A program made the translations under genes and the position numbers. The notes under the pieces were generated by a model. It was not told where the DNA came from, ran no database searches, and worked only from the letters and a program-made list of their open reading frames with translations. A DNA stretch of 64,000 bases from Lachnospiraceae bacterium (lineage in GTDB: Bacteria > Bacillota > Clostridia > Lachnospirales > Lachnospiraceae): NCBI GenBank assembly GCA_022647575.1, contig JALCKY010000002.1, forward strand, positions 1-64,000, given 5' to 3'. How positions within the stretch are numbered: position 1 is the first letter of the stretch; each line of letters starts with the position of its first letter. Positions 16,091-25,622 of the stretch are shown here, piece by piece.

Positions 16091-16118
16091 TTGCATTTTC
16101 AGGTTCCTATGATATACT
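16091..16118 (+). promoter_or_regulatory. Promoter of the Ser-rich lipoprotein gene
   Basis: TTGCAT (16091-16096), 16-bp spacer, TATACT (16113-16118), followed by GGGAGG about eight bases before the ATG at 16145. Confidence 0.6.
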
Positions 16119-16144
16119 TTACATACCTTCAGGGAGGTACCCAA

Positions 16145-16864
16145 ATGAATCATAAAATGAAATCGCTCTTCTGTCTCTTTCTCGTTTCCGTCCTTGCCTT
16201 TACGGGCTGCGGCGCTTCGAAGGGTGCGGATTCTTCTTCCGCCGGAGTTTCCTCTTCATCCGCTGCCGCATCCTCAGCGTCCTCGGGAATGACAGCTTCT
16301 TCTTCATCTTCAAAAGCTTCTTCGGCTTCTTCCGTTTCTTCCGCCTCTCCGGCCTCCAATCCTTCGGACAGCACGCTGACCTCGACGGTCGTCACGGAAT
16401 CCAACAAGGCAGAGGGCGTGAACGTTGCCCCCGGAACTTCTGTTGCACTGGCAGATGGCGCTCTGGAAGGCACTCTCGGAACAAAGCTTCCGGTGCCTGC
16501 AAAGAACCCGTCCTTCCAGCTGTCCGTCGATAAGATTGAACTGACCGATAAGCGGAATGCAGCAGCTGCATCTGCGGACAAAGTTGTCCGCATCACCTAT
16601 ACCTATGAGAACACGAACCTGGAAACTCTCCTCATCGGGCTGACAAGCTTCAAGCTTCTGAACTCCGACGGAGAAGCCTGCGCGATCTATTATTTCGATA
16701 CGACGGACGATGTCGAAGCTTCCGCCCAGCCGGCAGCCAAGGGCTATACCGTCACGGCCGCGATCGGCTTCATCCTGACAGGCAGTTCCGGCGATGTCAC
16801 CCTGATCTATGATGATCAGCAGATGCAGTCCGGCACGGAGTATTACTGGAAGGCATCTGTATAA
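16145..16864 (+). CDS. Secreted lipoprotein with Ser-rich linker and DUF5067/DUF4352-like domain
   Basis: 239 residues from ATG 16145 (GGGAGG upstream; an earlier in-frame ATG has none). The signal is MNHKMKSLFCLFLVSVLAF and the lipobox LAFTGC places Cys at about 22. A Ser/Ala-rich linker spans about 25-90. The C-terminal domain (FQLSVDKIELTDKRNAA, DKVVRITYTYENTN, LLNSDGEACAIYY, VTAAIGFILTGSSGDVTLIYDD) is an immunoglobulin-like beta-sandwich of the kind labelled DUF5067 or DUF4352. It would be anchored outside the membrane; its ligand is unknown. It is a single gene between infC and thrS, ended by a bidirectional terminator. Confidence 0.8.
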   Translation: MNHKMKSLFCLFLVSVLAFTGCGASKGADSSSAGVSSSSAAASSASSGMTASSSSSKASSASSVSSASPASNPSDSTLTSTVVTESNKAEGVNVAPGTSVALADGALEGTLGTKLPVPAKNPSFQLSVDKIELTDKRNAAAASADKVVRITYTYENTNLETLLIGLTSFKLLNSDGEACAIYYFDTTDDVEASAQPAAKGYTVTAAIGFILTGSSGDVTLIYDDQQMQSGTEYYWKASV

Positions 16865-16870
16865 AAGAAA

Positions 16871-16905
16871 ATCCGCTGCGGATTCCGCAGCGGATCATTT
16901 TTTTT
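16871..16905. terminator. Bidirectional terminator between lipoprotein and thrS
   Basis: A perfect 11-bp stem ATCCGCTGCGG/CCGCAGCGGAT (16871-16881, 16885-16895) has a T-run at 16898-16905 and A-rich sequence on the other side. It serves both convergent genes. Confidence 0.88.
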
Positions 16906-18883
16906 ATGCTTTTTTCTGGTCTTTCTCATCAACCGGCGCATTCGGACGGATGGTCTTGTCCCGGATTTCCTTCAGGACATCTGCAATGAAGGCATCAATG
17001 TCTTTCGCGCCTTCGTCACCGAGGAATCTCGAACGGACGGAAACCGTTCCCGATTCCTGTTCTTTCTCTCCGGCAATGACCATATACGGAAGCCGGTCCA
17101 TACGGGCCTGGCGGATCTTGTAGCCGATCTTTTCCGCAGTGTCATCCAGCGATGCCTTGATGCCTGCGTCCTTCAGCTTCTTCAGCACTGTCTCCGCATA
17201 GTCCTGATATTTCTCGGAAATCGGAAGCACGCGGACCTGCTCCGGGCACAGCCAGGTCGGGAAGTTGCCGGCATATTTCTCAATCAGCCAGGCCAGCGTC
17301 CTCTCATAGCAGCCGCAGGAAGTGCGGTGGATAATATACGGACGTTTCTTGAGACCGTCCTTGTCGGTGTAGAACATATCGAAGCGTTCAGCCAGGAACA
17401 TGTCGAGCTGAATCGTGACCATCGTGTCTTCCTTGCCGTAGACGTTCTTCGCCTGGATATCCAGCTTCGGTCCGTAGAAGGCAGCTTCGCCTTTTGCTTC
17501 GGTATATTGGATGCCGATGTCGTTCAGGATCTTGCGCATCAGGTTTTCAACAATGTCCCATGTCTCCGGTGTTCCCAGATAATGGTCCGCATTGTCCGGA
17601 TCCCACAGCGACAGGCGGTACGTGACATCTTCTTCCAGTCCGAGCGTCGTCAGGCAGTAGCGCATCAGATCGACGCATCCCTTGAATTCATCCTCGACCT
17701 GGTCCGGCCGGATGATCAGATGTCCTTCGGAAATCGTAAACTGACGGACTCTTGTCAGTCCGTGCATTTCACCGGAGTCCTCGTTGCGGAACAGCGTGGA
17801 TGTCTCGCCGTAGCGGCAGGGCATGTCACGGTAGCTCTTCGGCTCCGCCTTGAATACGTAATACTGGAACGGGCAGGTCATCGGACGCAGGGCAAACACC
17901 TCGGCGTTCGGATCTTCTTCATTTCCCAGGACAAACATGCCGTCCTTGTAGTGCTGCCAGTGGTCGGAAATGATATAGAGGTCTTTCTTGGCCATCAGCG
18001 GAGTCTTGGTCAGCAGGTAGCCTCTCTTCTCCTCTTCGTCCTCGACCCATCTCTGCAGGGCCTGGACAATGCGGGCGCCTTTCGGCATCAGAAGCGGAAG
18101 TCCCTGTCCGATGACATCGACCGTCGTAAAGAGATGCATCTCGCGGCCGAGGCGGTTATGATCCCTCATATGGGCTTCTTCGAGCTTCTTCAGGTACTCT
18201 GCCAGTTCTTCCTTCGTATCAAATGCGCAGCCGTAAATACGCTGCAGCATCTTGTTCTTTTCATTTCCTCTCCAGTATGCGCCTGAAGACGAAGTCAGCT
18301 TGAAATTCTTGACTCCCTTCGTGCTCATGATATGCGGTCCTGCGCACAGGTCGACAAAACCGTCCTGGTCATAGAAGCTGATGACGGCGTCCTGCGGAAG
18401 ATCGCGGATCAGCTCAACCTTGTACGGTTCCTGCATGCCTTCCATCTTGGCAATGGCTTCTTCTCTCGGAAGCGTATAGCGCTTCAGCTCATGGCCTTCC
18501 TTGATGACCTTCTTCATTTCCGCTTCGATGGCATCCAGGTCCTCGCGCGTAAACGGCTTGTCCGTATCAAAGTCGTAGTACCAGCCGTTTTCGATGGCCG
18601 GTCCGATGGCAACCTTGACTTCCGGACGCAGGCGGCGGACGGCTTCTGCCATGACGTGGCTTGCCGTATGTCTCATGGTCTTAATGCCGGCCGGATCTTT
18701 GGTTGTCAGGATATTGAGCGTCGCATCCTGATCGATGACCGTGCGGAGATCTTTTCCCTCACCGTTGATTTCTGCCAGGCAGGCAGCGCGTGCAAGTCCT
18801 TCGCTGATGTCCTTTGCAATGTCATAAGCCGACATTGCGTGATCATATTCTTTGACCGAACCGTCTTTCAGTGTGATCTTCAT
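16904..18883 (-). CDS. thrS: Threonyl-tRNA synthetase
   Basis: 659 residues, within the usual range of about 640. An N-terminal TGS domain (about 1-60) is followed by the editing domain with HTASHVMAEAVRRL (HxxxH). The class II catalytic core has MCPFQYYVF-like TCPFQYYVFKAEP, RYGETSTLFRNEDSGEMHGLTRVRQFT, FYGPKLDIQ and HRTSCGCYERTLAWLIE. The C-terminal anticodon-binding domain follows (EQVRVLPISEKYQDYA). It charges tRNA-Thr. It begins 18 bases after the SEC-C protein gene on the same strand. No T-box leader is visible before either gene, unlike many Firmicute thrS genes. Confidence 0.97.
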   Translation of the reverse strand: MKITLKDGSVKEYDHAMSAYDIAKDISEGLARAACLAEINGEGKDLRTVIDQDATLNILTTKDPAGIKTMRHTASHVMAEAVRRLRPEVKVAIGPAIENGWYYDFDTDKPFTREDLDAIEAEMKKVIKEGHELKRYTLPREEAIAKMEGMQEPYKVELIRDLPQDAVISFYDQDGFVDLCAGPHIMSTKGVKNFKLTSSSGAYWRGNEKNKMLQRIYGCAFDTKEELAEYLKKLEEAHMRDHNRLGREMHLFTTVDVIGQGLPLLMPKGARIVQALQRWVEDEEEKRGYLLTKTPLMAKKDLYIISDHWQHYKDGMFVLGNEEDPNAEVFALRPMTCPFQYYVFKAEPKSYRDMPCRYGETSTLFRNEDSGEMHGLTRVRQFTISEGHLIIRPDQVEDEFKGCVDLMRYCLTTLGLEEDVTYRLSLWDPDNADHYLGTPETWDIVENLMRKILNDIGIQYTEAKGEAAFYGPKLDIQAKNVYGKEDTMVTIQLDMFLAERFDMFYTDKDGLKKRPYIIHRTSCGCYERTLAWLIEKYAGNFPTWLCPEQVRVLPISEKYQDYAETVLKKLKDAGIKASLDDTAEKIGYKIRQARMDRLPYMVIAGEKEQESGTVSVRSRFLGDEGAKDIDAFIADVLKEIRDKTIRPNAPVDEKDQKKA

Positions 18884-18901
18884 TTTCTTTCTGTCCTCTT
18901 T

Positions 18902-19504
18902 TTATTTGTTGCGTCCGCAGCAGTACTTATACTTTTTTCCGGAACCGCACGGGCACGGATCGTTGCGGCCGATCTTTTTCGGCTTGACGATGGTTCCCGA
19001 TTTCTTCTGCTCCAGATAAAGCTCGTGCTTCCGCTCCGGTGTAAAGATCTTGTCCCATTCCGGAAGATTGTAGAGCCAGTCGGCCTTTGCGTCGACCATG
19101 TTCTTGTACAGAAGCTCCTTGTCAAATGCAAGGCTGACTTCCGTGTCTTCCGTCATCGTCTCGATCGGATTCTTCGTAATCAGGCTGTCGTTGATGCCGT
19201 CGAGGAATCCCACCATCTTTTCCAGCGGAATGTCGAATTTTGCTGCGAGATCCTTTACGGATCCGCTGACGGGTTCATCGGGTTTCTCAAGCAGTTTACT
19301 GTAGATTTCCTTCTCGGTCAGGAAGTAATCGCTCCAGAACGCAGACAGTTTATTCTTATCCTCATCCTTGTCGTATGCTTTCGCTCTCCATTGCCCGAGA
19401 ATGGTGTTCTCATCGATTCTCATCTCGTCGTCCGCCGAGCCCGGCGTGGGGGTAGCCTCCGCGGCTTCCGCATTCATCAGATCCTGTTTTTTCTGGTCAG
19501 CCAT
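18902..19504 (-). CDS. SEC-C motif protein
   Basis: 200 residues from ATG 19504 (AAGGAG upstream; the longer frame has no Shine-Dalgarno). Residues 1-45 are polar. The middle is helical ([42 protein letters not shown]). The C terminus [22 protein letters not shown] is a SEC-C zinc motif ([13 protein letters not shown]) like that of SecA, which binds SecB or ribosomes. Its function in this stand-alone form is unknown. It lies upstream of thrS and probably shares its transcript. Confidence 0.85.
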   Translation of the reverse strand: MADQKKQDLMNAEAAEATPTPGSADDEMRIDENTILGQWRAKAYDKDEDKNKLSAFWSDYFLTEKEIYSKLLEKPDEPVSGSVKDLAAKFDIPLEKMVGFLDGINDSLITKNPIETMTEDTEVSLAFDKELLYKNMVDAKADWLYNLPEWDKIFTPERKHELYLEQKKSGTIVKPKKIGRNDPCPCGSGKKYKYCCGRNK

Positions 19505-19540
19505 AATCTTTGTATTCTCCTTACTGAAAATGTACATAGT

Positions 19541-19584
19541 AGTATAGCATAATGATAGATTTTTTACAAACAACGTTGTATAAT
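19541..19584. promoter_or_regulatory. Divergent promoters for SEC-C/thrS and the HAD gene
   Basis: Minus: TTGTAA (19569-19564), 17-bp spacer, TATACT (19546-19541). Plus: TATAAT (19579-19584) without a good -35. The plus -10 ends nine bases before the HAD ATG at 19594, where no Shine-Dalgarno is seen, so that mRNA may be leaderless. Confidence 0.5.
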
Positions 19585-19593
19585 CAAAACACT

Positions 19594-20415
19594 ATGAAAA
19601 AAATGAAGCCAAAACAGATTCTGGCGCTGGCCGGCATCATCCTGCTGGTTGCCATGTACGTATGTACGCTGATCTTCGCGATCATCAACAGTCCGCAGAC
19701 CCAGGTGCTCTTCCGGGCTTCCCTGGCCTGTACGGTCATCATTCCGGTCATCCTCTATGTTTTCCTGATGGCTGCGAGAATGGTTCGTCCTTCCAAATCT
19801 CCGGTCATCGACTCCGTCGTCTTCGACGTCGGCCGGGTGCTTCTGGATTTTCCGTGGGAAAAATATGCGGAGACATTGAACGTTTCCGAAGATGCCCTGA
19901 AATTCCTGAACGACAAAGTGGTCTACAGTCCTCTCTGGGGGCAGTTCGATCTCAACAACCGTCCCTATGAAGAGATTGTCCGGGAATTCTGCGACCTCGG
20001 CCCCGAATACAGGGAGGAGACACGGAAGTTCGTCGATACCATCGACCGCTGCATTTCCCCCTATCCTTATACGGACGGATGGCTGTCCGGCCTGAAGAGG
20101 CACGGCTACAGGCTTTATCTGCTTTCCAACTGGTCGGAAAGGACATACGACCGTCTGAAGGAATCCGGCGTCATGGATTTCACGAAATACATGGACGGCT
20201 GCGTCTGGTCCTTTGAGCATCACGTCGCCAAGCCCCATAAGGAAATATTCGATATCCTGGTAAAGAAATACGGCGTCGATCCTTCTCGCACTGTTTTCAT
20301 CGATGACAACCTGTCCAATATCAAGGCCGCGCAGTCCTACGGCTATCAGGCGATCCTATTCTCGGATTTCCAGGATGCCCGCACGAAGCTGAAGGATCTC
20401 GGCGTCCGGGACTGA
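19594..20415 (+). CDS. Membrane-anchored HAD-family hydrolase
   Basis: 273 residues from ATG 19594; an in-frame ATG at 19552 lies in the divergent promoter. Two transmembrane helices (about 9-31 and 41-60) precede a HAD domain. HAD motifs are VVFDVGRVLLDF (I, the second Asp replaced by Gly as in the YihX-like group), LLSNWSERT (II), KPHKEIF (III) and FIDDNLSNIKAAQSYG (IV). The family hydrolyses sugar or nucleotide phosphates; the substrate here is unknown. The membrane anchor is unusual for this soluble family. A bidirectional hairpin follows at 20434-20466. Confidence 0.85.
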   Translation: MKKMKPKQILALAGIILLVAMYVCTLIFAIINSPQTQVLFRASLACTVIIPVILYVFLMAARMVRPSKSPVIDSVVFDVGRVLLDFPWEKYAETLNVSEDALKFLNDKVVYSPLWGQFDLNNRPYEEIVREFCDLGPEYREETRKFVDTIDRCISPYPYTDGWLSGLKRHGYRLYLLSNWSERTYDRLKESGVMDFTKYMDGCVWSFEHHVAKPHKEIFDILVKKYGVDPSRTVFIDDNLSNIKAAQSYGYQAILFSDFQDARTKLKDLGVRD

Positions 20416-20433
20416 TTCTTCCCCCTTCAAAAC

Positions 20434-20466
20434 AAAAGCCTTTCCTGCTATGCAGGGAAGGCTTTT
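20434..20466. terminator. Bidirectional terminator between HAD gene and putP
   Basis: 15-bp arms AAAAGCCTTTCCTGC and GCAGGGAAGGCTTTT (20434-20448, 20452-20466, one G-U pair) with TAT loop. The base of the stem gives A and T tracts for both directions. Confidence 0.85.
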
Positions 20467-20514
20467 CTGATATCAGCATTCTGAAGAATGTTTTCCTGTT
20501 ACGGATCTGATGAT

Positions 20515-22047
20515 TTACTGGTAGCTCTTGGCATTGACGGAATCGAACTCCGCCTCCAGTTCCTTGTTCTCTTTCGTCAGCAGCGATACGACGACAATCG
20601 CGATGCAGCTGCAGATGAATGCGGGAAGCAGTTCGTAGATTCCGAAAACGCCGCCCAGCGGCTTGACAAGGAATTTCCAGATAAAGACCATGGCACCGCC
20701 GGTAACCATGCCGGCAATGGCTCCCTGCAGATTGATGCGTCTCCAGAAGAGCGAGAAAAGCATCAGCGGTCCGAATGCCGCTCCGAAGCCTGCCCATGCG
20801 AAGGATACGATGACAAAGATCGGACTGTCCGGTTCCATGGCCATGACGGCCGCGACAGCCGTAACCAGGATCAGGACGATGCGGGACACCGTCATGACTT
20901 CCTTGTCGGAAGCATCCTTGCGGATCAGGCCCTGCCATACATTTTTCGAAATGGCGGAAGCGCTGATGAGCAGATAGGAATCGGAAGAGCTGATGGATGC
21001 CGCCAGGATTCCTGCGCAGACAAGGCCCGCAACCAGAGGCGGAACCAGCGTCGTGGCCATCAGGATGAATACATTTTCCGCATCCGCATTGGTCGCGTAG
21101 GTGCTGAAGAAAAGCGAACGGCCGATAATGCCGATGGCTACTGCGCAGAACATGGAGATCACGCACCAGATAATGGCGATGCGGCGCGAACTCGTCAGTT
21201 CCTTCTCCGAACGGATGCCCATGAAGCGGAGCAGGACCTGCGGCATTCCGAAATATCCGAGTCCCCAGGCCAGCGTGGAAATGATGGTCAGGAAGCCGTA
21301 CGGCTTGGAATCCCCGAAGACGCCTGCCGCCGTCGACGACGGGCTGGCGGAAGTCAGAAGACTCATGAAGCCCGGAATCGACTGTGCGTTGCTGATGACG
21401 GCGCCGATGCCGCCGGCCGCTGCAGTTCCGATGATCAGCATGAAGCTGAGTGCCGCGATCATGACGACCGCCTGCATGAAATCCGATGCGGATTCCGCAA
21501 GGAAGCCGCCGATGAACGTATACGTCAGGACAAAGACTGCCGCGACAATGACCATCGTCTTGTACGGCGCCCCGAAGAGCTGCGAGAAAAGCTTGCCGCA
21601 GGCCACAAGGCAGGAGCCTGCATACGGCGTGAAGAAAATGATGATGAAAATGGAAGCGAATGTCATCAGTACTTTCTTTTTCTCATGGAAGCGGTTCGAG
21701 AAGAAATCGGGAATCGTAATGGCATCAACCGTAATGGAATAGCGGCGCAGCCTTTTCGAAGTGATCAGCCAGTTGAGATACGTTCCGGCAGCCAGTCCGA
21801 TGGCCGTCCAGGTAGCGTCTGCCATGCCGCTCCAGTAGGCAAGTCCCGGCATGCCCATCAGAAGATAGCCGGACATGTCGGATGCTTCTGCGGAAAATGC
21901 GGAGACCCACGGTCCGAGCGTGCGTCCTCCGAGGAAATATGCTTCCGAATTCTTGTTTGCCCTCTTGGCAAAGAAGATGCCGATGCCGATGACTGCCGCC
22001 ATGTACAGAATCATGGCGATCAGATGCTCCAGATTGTTTGCCTGCAT
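20515..22047 (-). CDS. putP: Sodium/proline symporter PutP (SSS family)
   Basis: 510 residues with about 13 hydrophobic helices. The N terminus (ILYMAAVIGIGIFFAKRANKNSEAYFLGGRTLGPWVSAFSAEASDMSGYLLMGMPG) is close to PutP, including the sodium-binding region of helix 2. GGFLAESASDFMQA and SDSYLLISASAISKNVWQ are SSS-family signatures. It imports proline with Na+. It lies 32 bases after a lipoprotein gene at the end of the purB-purA-lipoprotein series, and ends in a good terminator. Confidence 0.92.
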   Translation of the reverse strand: MQANNLEHLIAMILYMAAVIGIGIFFAKRANKNSEAYFLGGRTLGPWVSAFSAEASDMSGYLLMGMPGLAYWSGMADATWTAIGLAAGTYLNWLITSKRLRRYSITVDAITIPDFFSNRFHEKKKVLMTFASIFIIIFFTPYAGSCLVACGKLFSQLFGAPYKTMVIVAAVFVLTYTFIGGFLAESASDFMQAVVMIAALSFMLIIGTAAAGGIGAVISNAQSIPGFMSLLTSASPSSTAAGVFGDSKPYGFLTIISTLAWGLGYFGMPQVLLRFMGIRSEKELTSSRRIAIIWCVISMFCAVAIGIIGRSLFFSTYATNADAENVFILMATTLVPPLVAGLVCAGILAASISSSDSYLLISASAISKNVWQGLIRKDASDKEVMTVSRIVLILVTAVAAVMAMEPDSPIFVIVSFAWAGFGAAFGPLMLFSLFWRRINLQGAIAGMVTGGAMVFIWKFLVKPLGGVFGIYELLPAFICSCIAIVVVSLLTKENKELEAEFDSVNAKSYQ

Positions 22048-22079
22048 GATGTAATAACCCCCTTCACTGACTGTCTGCT

Positions 22080-22784
22080 TCAGCCTGCTGCCGTAAACGA
22101 ATTCACGACGGCTTCAAATTTCGGTTCCGCATTGGATGCGTTGTCATCTGCCGTCCAGCAGCAGATCTGATAATATTTGGAATTCCCCTCCGCAGCATAG
22201 ACCCAGTAAGCAATCTGCTGTCCCGAATAGGATGCGATGAATTTTGTTTTCTTTGCGGCGAACCCGCTCGCCGACAGCGTCATATCTGCAGTCGCTTCTT
22301 TTTTGACATCGGAGAAAGCGGCATTTGCCGAAACCCCCTGGACAAGCATATCGGAATATTCCTGAAGAGAGGCGATCGACGTATTCATCTTGTCTTCCCC
22401 GTTGATGATCAGAAAAGATTCTTCGTCGTAGTCGCCGGTCTGAATCGGATAATCCTGATCCGCCGTTCCGGCAGGATCCAGCTGGGACCTTAAATCGGAC
22501 CAGCCGTCCGGAACCTGGATCTGCATGTCTCCTGCCGCGCTGCTGATGCTCTGCGTCAGTGTGACCGCCGGCGTCGGTTCCGCCGTGCTCTGAGCCGTAC
22601 TTGCCGCCGCGGAATCTGTGCCAGACAGGTCTCCCGATGCGGATGTCCCGGCCTGTGAACCGGATTCCGCCTGAGAAGCCGTTCCGGAGGATGCCGTGTC
22701 TTTCTTTCCCCCGCAGCCGGATACCAGCGCAAGAATCAGCATTCCTGCAATCAGTACGGCTGTCTTTTTCTGTTTCATTTCCAA
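22080..22784 (-). CDS. Lipoprotein with PsbP/DcrB-like C-terminal domain
   Basis: 234 residues. The lipoprotein signal (QKKTAVLIAGMLILALVSGC, Cys about 24) leads into a Ser/Thr/Ala/Gly-rich linker to about residue 75. A domain follows with IQVPDGWSDL, SLQEYSDMLVQG and YWVYAAEGNSKYYQICCWTADDN, recalling the PsbP/DcrB/LpqN fold; that is inference from pattern. GGAGG lies nine bases before the ATG. It sits 12 bases after purA and 32 before putP on the same strand. Its function is unknown. Confidence 0.72.
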   Translation of the reverse strand: MEMKQKKTAVLIAGMLILALVSGCGGKKDTASSGTASQAESGSQAGTSASGDLSGTDSAAASTAQSTAEPTPAVTLTQSISSAAGDMQIQVPDGWSDLRSQLDPAGTADQDYPIQTGDYDEESFLIINGEDKMNTSIASLQEYSDMLVQGVSANAAFSDVKKEATADMTLSASGFAAKKTKFIASYSGQQIAYWVYAAEGNSKYYQICCWTADDNASNAEPKFEAVVNSFTAAG

Positions 22785-22796
22785 ATGCCTCCGGAA

Positions 22797-24077
22797 TTAT
22801 TTTTTTCTGTAAATGATATCAGAACGTCCCGGGCCGTTGCTGACCATCGTAATCGGGAAACCGATCTTCTCTTCAATGAATTCGATATATTTCCGGCAGT
22901 TCTCCGGAAGTTCTTCATAAGTACGGATTCCGCGGATATCGCATTTCCATCCCGGAAGCTTTTCATAGACCGGCTTTGCCTTTTTCAGAAGCGTCGTCGT
23001 CGGGAAACGGTCCGTTACCTTTCCGTCGATTTCATAGCCGGTGCAGACCGGGATCTCGTCAAGATATCCGAGTACGTCGAGAACCGTCAGGGCTACATCC
23101 GTCGTTCCCTGCAGGCGGCATCCGTATTTCGATGCCACGGCGTCATACCATCCCATTCTTCTCGGGCGTCCCGTCGTCGCTCCGTATTCGCCGCCGTCTC
23201 CGCCGCGTCTTCTGAGTTCATCCGCTTCGTCGCCGAAAATCTCGGAAACGAATTCTCCGGCTCCGACCGCGCTGGAATAAGCCTTGCTGACCGTTACGAT
23301 CCTGCTGATATCATAAGGAGGAATTCCTGCTCCGACTGCACCGTAGGCAGCGAGCGTCGAACTGGACGTGACCATCGGATAGATTCCGTGGTCCGGATCC
23401 TTCAGGGTTCCGAGCTGTCCTTCCAGAAGGACCTGCTTTCCGTCCTGAAGCGCATCCCACAGGAACTGTGAGACATCGTCCGTATACGGCGCCAGCATTT
23501 CCTTATAGCTTTCCAGCTCCTTCATGATTTCGGAAGGATCCAGTTCCGGCTTCTGATACAGATATTTCAGGAGGACGTTCTTCTTGACGCAGATGCCTTC
23601 GACTTTTTCGCACAGGGCATCCATGTCCTGAAGTTCGGAAACCTGAATGCCGATCTTTGCATATTTATCTGAATAGAACGGTGCGATGCCGGACTTCGTG
23701 GAGCCGAAGGATTTTCCGGCCAGCCGTTCTTCCTCATACTGGTCGAAAAGAATGTGATAGGACATGACCATCTGCGCACGGTCGGACACCTTGATTCTCG
23801 GCATCGGAACGCCCTTGGAGGTAATGTCGTTGATTTCCTTGAAAAGCAGCGGAACATTCAGGGCCACGCCGTTTCCGATGACGGACGTCGTGTGCTGATA
23901 GAAGACGCCCGATGGAAGCGTATGAAGTGCGAACTTCCCGTAGTCATTGACGATTGTATGGCCGGCATTGGCACCGCCCTGGAAACGCACGATGATATCC
24001 GCCTGCTCCGCAAGCATATCCGTGATCTTGCCTTTTCCTTCATCTCCCCAGTTTGCGCCTACGACTGCTGTAACCAT
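22797..24077 (-). CDS. purA: Adenylosuccinate synthetase
   Basis: 426 residues, family length. It starts VTAVVGANWGDEGKGKITD with the GTP/IMP loop, then GGANAGHTIV, GTTKSGIAP-like STKSGIAPFYSDK, LEGQLGTLKDPDHGIYPMVTSS, and GATTGRPRRMGWYD. It makes adenylosuccinate from IMP, aspartate and GTP. It follows purB by 51 bases on the same strand, so two successive steps of AMP synthesis are encoded together. Confidence 0.97.
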   Translation of the reverse strand: MVTAVVGANWGDEGKGKITDMLAEQADIIVRFQGGANAGHTIVNDYGKFALHTLPSGVFYQHTTSVIGNGVALNVPLLFKEINDITSKGVPMPRIKVSDRAQMVMSYHILFDQYEEERLAGKSFGSTKSGIAPFYSDKYAKIGIQVSELQDMDALCEKVEGICVKKNVLLKYLYQKPELDPSEIMKELESYKEMLAPYTDDVSQFLWDALQDGKQVLLEGQLGTLKDPDHGIYPMVTSSSTLAAYGAVGAGIPPYDISRIVTVSKAYSSAVGAGEFVSEIFGDEADELRRRGGDGGEYGATTGRPRRMGWYDAVASKYGCRLQGTTDVALTVLDVLGYLDEIPVCTGYEIDGKVTDRFPTTTLLKKAKPVYEKLPGWKCDIRGIRTYEELPENCRKYIEFIEEKIGFPITMVSNGPGRSDIIYRKK

Positions 24078-24128
24078 TTTTCTCCTCCTTCATTCTTCTG
24101 CTGCCGGCTGCTTGTTTCCGGCACTGCC

Positions 24129-25559
24129 CTATACGGATATTTCCGTCTTAAGTCCGAGTTCATCCTTATTTTCCGAAAGGATGGGACGGACGGTTTCTTT
24201 CAGATATCGCTCCACCTGCTGCGGTGCCCTGCCGACATATTTCTTCGGATCCATGGACCGCTCCAGGTCTTCCTTCTTCAGATGAAAAGCCGGATCGGCT
24301 GCAATCAGCTCCAGAAGATTATTTTCTTTTCCCTCTTCCTTCACTCTCTTTCCGGCCTGCATGGAAAGCTCGCGGATTCTCTCATGCAGTTCCTGCCGGT
24401 CGCCGCCCGCCTTCACGGCATCCATCATGATGTTCTCGGTTGCCATGAAAGGCAGTTCCGCCATCAGATGCTTTTCAATCACCTTCGGATAGACGACCAG
24501 TCCGTCAACCACGTTGAGGACAAGATCCAGGATCCCGTCTGTCGCCAGGAACCCTTCCGGCACCGAAAGCCTCTTATTGGAAGAATCATCCAGGGTTCTT
24601 TCAAACCACTGCACGGACGAAGTGATTTCCGAATTCATCACATCGGCCATGACGTATCTGGACAGCCCGGCGATTCTCTCGGAGCGCATCGGGTTCCTCT
24701 TATAAGCCATGGCAGAAGAACCGATCTGCTTCTTTTCAAAAGGCTCTTCGATTTCCTTCATGTGCTGCAAAAGCCGGATATCGTTGCTGAATTTTGCAGC
24801 GCTGGCGGCAATGCCGGCGAGCACGTTCAGCACGCGGGTATCGACTTTTCTGGAATAAGTCTGCCCCGAAACCGGATAGCAGGCAGCAAAGCCCATTTTC
24901 TTCGCAATCATCGGATCGAGCGCATCGCACTTTTCCTGATCGCCGTTAAAAAGCTCCAGGAAGGATGCCTGCGTTCCGGTCGTTCCCTTCGATCCGAGAA
25001 GCTTCAGCGACCCGCTGACGTACTCAAGATCCTCAAGGTCCATCAGGAATTCATTCATCCACAGCGTGGCCCTTTTCCCGACAGTCGTCGGCTGGGCCGG
25101 CTGGAAATGGGTAAAGGCAAGGCACGGCAGGTCCTTGTATCGTTCCGCAAAATCTGCCAGCTCGTTCAGGACATTCAGCAGCTTCCTGCGGATGAGCTTC
25201 AGGGCATCGCGCATCAGGATGATGTCCGTATTGTCTCCCACATAGCAGCTGGTAGCGCCCAGATGGATGATTCCCTTGGCCTTCGGGCACTGAAGCCCAT
25301 AGGCATAGACATGGGACATGACATCGTGGCGCACTTCCTTTTCCCTGGCTCTTGCATCTTCATAATTGATATCTTCGGCATGCGCTTTCAGTTCGTCGAT
25401 CTGTTCCTGCGTAATATCCAGTCCGAGTTCTTTCTCGGTCTCCGCAAGGGCGATCCACAGGGCGCGCCATGTCCGGAATTTCCGGTCGGGTGAAAAAATG
25501 GCCTGCATTTCCGGGGAAGCATAACGTCCGGAAAGCGGACTTTCATAACGGTCTTCCAT
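24129..25559 (-). CDS. purB: Adenylosuccinate lyase
   Basis: 476 residues. The fumarase/aspartase-superfamily signature [15 protein letters not shown] carries the flexible catalytic loop. Other motifs are [14 protein letters not shown] (substrate His), [16 protein letters not shown] and [17 protein letters not shown]. It releases fumarate from adenylosuccinate and from SAICAR. It heads the purB-purA-lipoprotein-putP series. A promoter lies at 25594-25622; no purine riboswitch fits in the short leader. Confidence 0.96.
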   Translation of the reverse strand: MEDRYESPLSGRYASPEMQAIFSPDRKFRTWRALWIALAETEKELGLDITQEQIDELKAHAEDINYEDARAREKEVRHDVMSHVYAYGLQCPKAKGIIHLGATSCYVGDNTDIILMRDALKLIRRKLLNVLNELADFAERYKDLPCLAFTHFQPAQPTTVGKRATLWMNEFLMDLEDLEYVSGSLKLLGSKGTTGTQASFLELFNGDQEKCDALDPMIAKKMGFAACYPVSGQTYSRKVDTRVLNVLAGIAASAAKFSNDIRLLQHMKEIEEPFEKKQIGSSAMAYKRNPMRSERIAGLSRYVMADVMNSEITSSVQWFERTLDDSSNKRLSVPEGFLATDGILDLVLNVVDGLVVYPKVIEKHLMAELPFMATENIMMDAVKAGGDRQELHERIRELSMQAGKRVKEEGKENNLLELIAADPAFHLKKEDLERSMDPKKYVGRAPQQVERYLKETVRPILSENKDELGLKTEISV

Positions 25560-25593
25560 CTCGATTAACCCCCTTTTCGCTGCGCAGCCTTCT

Positions 25594-25622
25594 ATATTAC
25601 ACTATCGCATCCGTCTTGACAA
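25594..25622 (-). promoter_or_regulatory. purB promoter
   Basis: Minus-strand TTGTCA (25622-25617), 17-bp spacer, TAATAT (25599-25594). The -35 box abuts the stop codon of the preceding ABC ATPase gene at 25623. Confidence 0.65.

Noticed and set aside
18884-19600. T-box riboswitch for thrS
   Set aside because: thrS follows the SEC-C gene by 18 bases, and the promoter region upstream is too short and has no T-box sequence.
20488-22170. 560-codon open frame on the + strand opposite putP
   Set aside because: The product is rich in Asp, Arg, Gly and His without motifs, while the opposite strand encodes a clear PutP.
25560-25622. Purine riboswitch before purB
   Set aside because: Only about 35 bases separate the predicted -10 box from the ATG, too short for an aptamer.
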